A stretch of DNA of 18,268 nt from an uncultured Collinsella sp. (GTDB taxonomy: Bacteria; Actinomycetota; Coriobacteriia; Coriobacteriales; Coriobacteriaceae). The stretch lies in the NCBI GenBank assembly GCA_958348565.1, contig CATVZP010000039.1, forward strand, positions 1 through 18,268, read 5' to 3'. The position numbers and the translations under genes are program-made. The notes below the pieces were generated by a model, which was given only the letters and a program-made list of their open reading frames with translations, had not been told where the DNA came from and searched no databases. Below, piece by piece: positions 14,884-18,268 of the stretch (positions are counted from its first letter, which is position 1; each line of letters begins with the position of its first letter).

Positions 14884-15228
14884 ATGGGAACGACAATGGT
14901 GCAGCTCAACACGCGAATCGATCCTATGCTCAAAGCTGGTGGCGATGCGGTCCTCACTCGCAATGGATTGGGGCCGAGCGATGCCATTCGTGCGCTTTGG
15001 GCCTATCTCGTCGAGCATCAAACGTTGCCGGGATTTATGGTAGCGGATAAGCGCGAGGCATCCCGTGCGGAGAGTCTGGCCGAGCAGGGAAGTGGCCTAG
15101 CTTTTTCTTCGTTGGGGCTGAGCGCGTCGGATTTTGCACCGGCCGAATCTTCGGCGGAAGACTGGGATGCCGTACGGGATGATATGTATGATGCGATGAT
15201 TGCCGACATCGAGGCGAATTGCCGATGA
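14884..15228 (+). CDS. RelB/DinJ-like ribbon-helix-helix antitoxin
   Basis: 114 residues. The N-terminal 45 residues fit a ribbon-helix-helix DNA-binding fold: the strand MVQLNTRIDPML, then a helix pair with GDAVLTRNGLGPSDAIRALW, closely similar to the RelB/DinJ pattern. The rest is acidic and probably disordered until it binds the toxin. GAGGAG precedes ATG 14884. The stop overlaps the start of the PIN gene by four bases (ATGA), the usual antitoxin-first arrangement. A palindrome next to its promoter suggests autoregulation. The fold assignment is firm enough; the exact subfamily is not. Confidence 0.8.
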   Translation: MGTTMVQLNTRIDPMLKAGGDAVLTRNGLGPSDAIRALWAYLVEHQTLPGFMVADKREASRAESLAEQGSGLAFSSLGLSASDFAPAESSAEDWDAVRDDMYDAMIADIEANCR

Positions 15229-15692
15229 TTGAGGCAAAGCATCTCTTGGTAGATACGAACGTTTGGCTCGATTATTACCTGCAAGAGGGGGCGTTCGACG
15301 AAGCGAGAAGATTGGTTGAACTGGCCGAGGCAGGCAAGATCGACCTTCTGTATGCGCCAACGACGGCAAAGGATGTATTCTATATTTTGCCTCGGCGTCT
15401 AGCCCGGCGGAACGTAAATGGGATGAACGTGTCGTTTGCCTCGGCGTCATGGGCCTGCATTGAGCACATGATGCAGGTGGCAACCGCCTCTCCGCTTTCG
15501 TTGGCAGAGTGCGAGATGGCGCGCATGCTTGGCAAGCGCATGCCGGATCTTGAAGATAACCTCATCATCGCTTCGGGCGAGACAGCAGACGTTGACTACG
15601 TAGTCACGAGTGACCGGCGCATGCTGGAGGAGATGCCCGAAGTTTGCCTGACGCCTGCCCGCGCACTCGATATGATTGGGATCCTAAACTAA
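15225..15692 (+). CDS. PIN-domain toxin (VapC-like ribonuclease)
   Basis: 155 residues, the usual size for a single PIN domain. The first strand LLVDTNVWLDYYL carries catalytic Asp10, and the later motifs DLEDNLIIAS (Asp108/Asp111) and YVVTSDRRML (Asp130) supply the other acidic residues that bind magnesium in the RNase site. PIN toxins of this kind cleave RNA, often tRNA or rRNA. I chose ATG 15225, which overlaps the antitoxin stop as ATGA; TTG 15219 is a poorer alternative. The pairing with a ribbon-helix-helix antitoxin supports a type II toxin-antitoxin system. The RNA target cannot be read from sequence. Confidence 0.85.
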   Translation: MIEAKHLLVDTNVWLDYYLQEGAFDEARRLVELAEAGKIDLLYAPTTAKDVFYILPRRLARRNVNGMNVSFASASWACIEHMMQVATASPLSLAECEMARMLGKRMPDLEDNLIIASGETADVDYVVTSDRRMLEEMPEVCLTPARALDMIGILN

Positions 15693-15757
15693 CCTTGCCT
15701 GTCTCGTTTCGCTATCATATGGGGCATTGTGAACCTCATACAACTTTGGAGGACGGT

Positions 15758-16225
15758 ATGGCGGATAACGCCGAGATGCTATTCTCGCCTGAGCTGGTGT
15801 TTTTTGATTGGGAGTGTGCAACGCCGGATGAGGTGTTTGCGGGGCTCGAGGGCGAGCTTGCACCACGTGGCTACATTGCGTCCGGTTGGCTCGACGCCGT
15901 TCGCACGCGCGAGGATGCCTATCCCACGGGTCTTGCCATGCCGGCGGCAAACATTGCCATTCCGCATACCGATCCGGGGTTTGTGGCCAAGCCCTATATC
16001 GCGGTGGTGAAGCCCGCCGCGCCCGTGACATTTAACGCTATGGCTGGCATGGGCGCTCCGGTGCCGGCGCAGATCGTCATCAATCTGGGCATCGCCGAGC
16101 CGGGCGGCCAGGTCGAGGCCCTGCAGGCGCTCATGAACATCTTTATGGACGCCGATGCCGCAGCCGACGTGCTCGGCCAGACCACGCCCCAGGGCATGGT
16201 CGACGCCATTCGCCGTCACTTCTAA
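15758..16225 (+). CDS. PTS EIIA component, fructose/galactitol (EIIA-2) type
   Basis: 155 residues, cytoplasmic, typical for a lone EIIA domain. The motif NIAIPHTDPGF contains His70, the residue that takes phosphate from HPr and passes it to EIIB; upstream, RGYIASGWLDAVRTREDAYPTGLA matches the family pattern, and downstream AQIVINLGIAEPGGQ and LQALMNIFMD are the usual helices and strands. TTGGAGGA provides the ribosome binding site before ATG 15758; the frame is open further upstream but has no site there. No EIIB or EIIC gene is nearby, so its permease is elsewhere or it acts as a regulator. The spacer before it has TATCAT at 15713-15718 as a possible -10. Confidence 0.85.
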   Translation: MADNAEMLFSPELVFFDWECATPDEVFAGLEGELAPRGYIASGWLDAVRTREDAYPTGLAMPAANIAIPHTDPGFVAKPYIAVVKPAAPVTFNAMAGMGAPVPAQIVINLGIAEPGGQVEALQALMNIFMDADAAADVLGQTTPQGMVDAIRRHF

Positions 16226-16235
16226 GGTGGGGCTG

Positions 16236-16328
16236 AGCCGGCACTTGGGGACTGTCCCTAACTGCCGGCTGCCAGACCTGTCCCCTTTGCACCAAAATGG
16301 TGCAGATTAACCTGTCCCCCATGCACCA
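16236..16328. repeat. Cluster of palindromic repeats with GGGGACAGG core
   Basis: Three linked elements. AGCCGGCA (16236-16243) pairs with TGCCGGCT (16263-16270) around a core with GGGACTGTCCC. ACCTGTCCCC-x3-GCACCA occurs twice as a direct repeat, at 16276-16294 (with x3 TTT) and 16310-16328 (CAT). TGGTGCA (16298-16304) and TGCACCA (16322-16328) flank GATTAACCTGTCCCCCA. On the minus strand this reads stem, GGGGACAGGTTAA, matching stem. This looks like a REP-type interspersed repeat; another copy with a different stem is at 18185-18213. Confidence 0.65.
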
Positions 16329-16330
16329 GG

Positions 16331-16359
16331 TGTGCCGCGGGGCTGCGTTGTGACACAAT
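16331..16359 (+). promoter_or_regulatory. Weak candidate promoter of the PrsA-like gene
   Basis: TGACACAAT at 16351-16359 fits an extended -10 (TG, one base, CACAAT, four of six matches). The -35 region TGTGCC (16331-16336) is poor. It lies just after the repeat cluster and 36 bases before the ATG. Confidence 0.3.
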
Positions 16360-16394
16360 GGCGTTTGTTCGATTCGTGATGCGAAAGGCCAAAC

Positions 16395-17618
16395 ATGGCA
16401 AACAAGAAAAAGAACCCCGAGGTCGCGCCGACGTCCGAGCAACGGTCCCGCGCCGCCTCCAGCTCTCGCAAGAAGCAGCGCAAGACCTATGTGTCCAAGA
16501 CCGTCAAGATTGTCCTGGTGGTCATCGGCGTGCTGGCGATGCTGCTCTCCGTCTCGGCCATGGCGTGCTCCGGCCTGATGTCGCAGACCGAAAGCGCCAG
16601 CTCGGGCTATAAGCTCACTGGTGGTGTGGCTGCCACTATCAACGGCACCAACCTCACCGAGGACACCGTGACCAAGCAGATCATGAGCATGCGCACGTCC
16701 TACGGCTACACCAAGGACAAGGACTGGGCACAGTACCTGGTCGACAACGACCTCACGCCCAAGAAGTACCGCAAGCAGCTCATCGACTCCTACACGCAGC
16801 AGATCCTGCTTCAGCAGGCACAGAAGGAAAACGGCGTGACGGTGTCGGATGAGGAGGTCGAGAAGGCTTGGAAGGACGCGTGCAAGAGCGCGGGCGGCGC
16901 CAAGACTTTTAAGGAGACTCTCAAGACCTACGGCTACACCGAGGACACCTACAAGGATTCGCTCAAGGAGAGCCTGGCGCAGCAGAAGCTCAAGGATGCC
17001 GTGGCACCCACCAGCAAGCCCAAGGACAGCGAGATTGTCGATTACATCAATGAGAACCTGTCTAACTACAACGATGCCCGTCGTTCGTCGAATATCCTGA
17101 TCAAGGTCGCTTCCGACGCATCTGACGAGGACAAGGCCGCCGCCAAGGCCAAGGCGCAGGAGTGCCTGGACAAGATCAACTCCGGCGAGCTGAGCTTTGA
17201 GGACGCCGTGGAGCAGTATTCCGACGACACCGGCTCCAAGGAGAAGAAGGGCGACGTGGGCTGGGACAAGCTCACCACCTTCGTCGACAGCTACCAGGCG
17301 GCGCTCGAGGGACTCAACAAGGGTGACGTGAGCGACGTCGTCGAGTCGACCTATGGTTATCACATCATCAAGTGCACCGACTACTTCCATGTCGATAATC
17401 AGGTCGATGACATTAAGCAGGTGCCCAAGGACATCAAGAAGTACGTCTCCAACGTGGTGAAGACGCAGGCGGCAAGCACCGCGTACAGCGAGTGGCTGGA
17501 GCAGTACAAGAAGGACGCCGACATCACCGTTAACCCCATGCCCAAGGACGTGCCGTACAACGTCAGCCTGAAGGGCGTCACCAAGAGTTCGACCGACGAT
17601 TCGTCGACGACTAAGTAA
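16395..17618 (+). CDS. PrsA/SurA-like peptidyl-prolyl isomerase (parvulin), membrane-anchored
   Basis: 407 residues. A very basic N-terminus (KKKN, RKKQRK) precedes a hydrophobic span at about 37-57; SVSAMAC at Cys58 could be an atypical lipobox, so it may be a lipoprotein or a single-span protein. A SurA-N-type helical region follows (about 75-225), with VAATINGTNLTEDTVTKQI as the usual opening and YTQQILLQQAQKENGVTVSD. The parvulin domain is at about 228-344: NILIKVASD, LSFEDAVEQYSDD, KKGDVGW and YGYHIIKC. Such foldases help exported proteins fold outside the cell. The ATG has GAAAGG upstream. yqeY follows after 54 bases that include a hairpin. The gene symbol prsA is likely but cannot be settled from sequence. 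Confidence 0.88.
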   Translation: MANKKKNPEVAPTSEQRSRAASSSRKKQRKTYVSKTVKIVLVVIGVLAMLLSVSAMACSGLMSQTESASSGYKLTGGVAATINGTNLTEDTVTKQIMSMRTSYGYTKDKDWAQYLVDNDLTPKKYRKQLIDSYTQQILLQQAQKENGVTVSDEEVEKAWKDACKSAGGAKTFKETLKTYGYTEDTYKDSLKESLAQQKLKDAVAPTSKPKDSEIVDYINENLSNYNDARRSSNILIKVASDASDEDKAAAKAKAQECLDKINSGELSFEDAVEQYSDDTGSKEKKGDVGWDKLTTFVDSYQAALEGLNKGDVSDVVESTYGYHIIKCTDYFHVDNQVDDIKQVPKDIKKYVSNVVKTQAASTAYSEWLEQYKKDADITVNPMPKDVPYNVSLKGVTKSSTDDSSTTK

Positions 17619-17623
17619 TCATG

Positions 17624-17649
17624 GGGCGGCGCTCGTGCGAGTGCCGCCC
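17624..17649 (+). other. Strong hairpin between the PrsA-like gene and yqeY
   Basis: GGGCGGCGCTC (17624-17634) pairs with GAGTGCCGCCC (17639-17649), including one G-U pair, around the loop GTGC. There is no T run, so it is not a normal terminator. It may slow or process the mRNA between the two genes and lies shortly before the yqeY ribosome binding site GAGGAGG. Confidence 0.55.
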
Positions 17650-17672
17650 GCACTGTTGAGGAGGATTTGCAG

Positions 17673-18116
17673 ATGACCAACGAAGAACTGCAGAAGGAAA
17701 TGATTGCGGCCATGAAGGCCAAGGACAAGGTTCGCCTGTCCATCATTCGCCAGGTTAAGGCCGAGGTGAAGAACATCGAGGTCAACGAGCGTCGTGATGT
17801 GACCGAGGAAGACGTCAACAGCATGATCAAGCGTCTGATTAAGCAGACGAGCGAGACGCTGGAGATGTCCATTAAGGCCGGTACCGACCAGGGGCGTACC
17901 GACAACCTGACCGAGCAGGTCAAGATTCTGGAGAGCCTGCTGCCCGCGCAGGTTTCGGGCGAGGAGCTCGAGGCCCTGATCGAGCAGGTCATCGCCGAGC
18001 TGGGCGCGACCTCTAAGAAGCAGATGGGCCAGGTCATGGGCGCTCTGGGCAAGGCCACTGGCGGCAACTTCGACAAGCCGGCCGCGGCAAAGATCGTCGG
18101 TGCAAAATTGGCGTAA
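17673..18116 (+). CDS. yqeY: YqeY / GatB-Yqey domain protein
   Basis: 147 residues, the usual length. The opening ELQKEMIAAMKAKDKVRLSI, the middle KNIEVNERRDVTEEDV and the end GKATGGNFDKPAAAKIVGAK are typical of the YqeY family, which resembles the tail domain of the GatB subunit of tRNA-dependent amidotransferase. The tail domain of GatB contacts tRNA, but the role of the stand-alone YqeY protein is not settled. I chose ATG 17673, since GAGGAGGA lies eight bases upstream; TTG 17667 is less likely. The gene is followed by a strong terminator. Confidence 0.9.
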   Translation: MTNEELQKEMIAAMKAKDKVRLSIIRQVKAEVKNIEVNERRDVTEEDVNSMIKRLIKQTSETLEMSIKAGTDQGRTDNLTEQVKILESLLPAQVSGEELEALIEQVIAELGATSKKQMGQVMGALGKATGGNFDKPAAAKIVGAKLA

Positions 18117-18144
18117 GCGCCGGCCGACACATAGCCGATGCTGA

Positions 18145-18177
18145 GGGGCGTGACCATTGCGGTCGCGCCCCCTTTTT
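18145..18177 (+). terminator. Rho-independent terminator after yqeY
   Basis: GGGGCGTGACC (18145-18155) pairs with GGTCGCGCCCC (18161-18171) through one G-U pair, with a five-base loop, and is followed by C and five T residues. Confidence 0.93.
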
Positions 18178-18184
18178 GGCTGGG

Positions 18185-18213
18185 TACTCATTGGGGACAG
18201 GCTTAAATGAGTA
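18185..18213. repeat. Second copy of the GGGGACAGG-core repeat, with a different stem
   Basis: TACTCATT (18185-18192) and AATGAGTA (18206-18213) are perfect inverted repeats that flank GGGGACAGGCTTA. The core matches the minus-strand core of the cluster at 16298-16328 (GGGGACAGGTTAA), while the stem bases are entirely different yet still complementary. No gene is visible from here to the window end. Confidence 0.6.
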
Positions 18214-18268
18214 GGTGGAAGGTTGCGGGTTCTTTACGGGAATGTAGTGTGGGCTGCGGAAACATGGT

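Noticed and set aside
16276..16328. Possible CRISPR repeat because of the two 19-base direct repeats
   Set aside because: There are only two units, they contain inverted repeats with a shared core, there is no third repeat or spacer and no cas gene.
16143..17390. Long minus-strand open frame of 415 codons opposite the PrsA-like gene
   Set aside because: It is the mirror of a GC-rich gene with clear parvulin motifs; its own translation is Leu/Val/Gly-rich and matches no family.
17399..18157. Minus-strand open frame of 252 codons opposite yqeY
   Set aside because: It crosses the yqeY terminator and the end of the foldase gene and is Ser/Arg-rich noise.

Overview
The window reads as chromosomal DNA of a fairly GC-rich, Gram-positive-type bacterium. 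It has strong GGAGG-type ribosome binding sites, parvulin (PrsA-like) and YqeY housekeeping genes, a purM-purN junction, and many small zinc-ribbon membrane proteins. By general character I would place it in the Coriobacteriia, near Collinsella. That placement is inference from gene content and style, not from a marker gene.

Layout. Positions 1-828 are the end of a purine operon: the purM tail overlaps purN, and a strong terminator follows. Positions 829-4063 hold a probable gene relic and then two translationally coupled genes for proteins with an N-terminal cytoplasmic zinc ribbon, one membrane span and a large outside domain. In one the outside domain is RsiV/DUF3298-like; in the other it is Ig-like plus a calcium-loop-like region. 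On the minus strand (4065-6901) are a DUF234-type AAA ATPase with a nuclease-like C-terminus and an unassigned protein with a zinc finger followed by a helix-turn-helix. The plus strand resumes with two more zinc-ribbon membrane proteins (7041-9298) and then a decayed tRNA-Ser(GCT)-like gene.

The most system-like part is 9557-14600, a promoter followed by five co-directional genes. They encode an SPFH-domain protein ending in three zinc ribbons, a four-span membrane protein, a TFIIB-type zinc-ribbon helical protein, a coiled-coil protein with two C-terminal membrane spans, and a 63-residue acidic protein. The SPFH plus zinc-ribbon plus membrane-anchor composition recalls the Bacillus subtilis YdjG-YdjH-YdjI membrane-stress module, but three of the five proteins are unfamiliar. 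With the four zinc-ribbon membrane proteins upstream, the region looks like an envelope-sensing or membrane-organisation locus; this is inference.

The right end is mixed: a hairpin-rich spacer, a RelB/DinJ-like antitoxin with a PIN toxin (4-base overlap), an orphan PTS EIIA protein, a cluster of palindromic repeats with a conserved GGGGACAGG core, a PrsA-like parvulin foldase, yqeY with a textbook terminator, and another copy of the repeat with a different stem.
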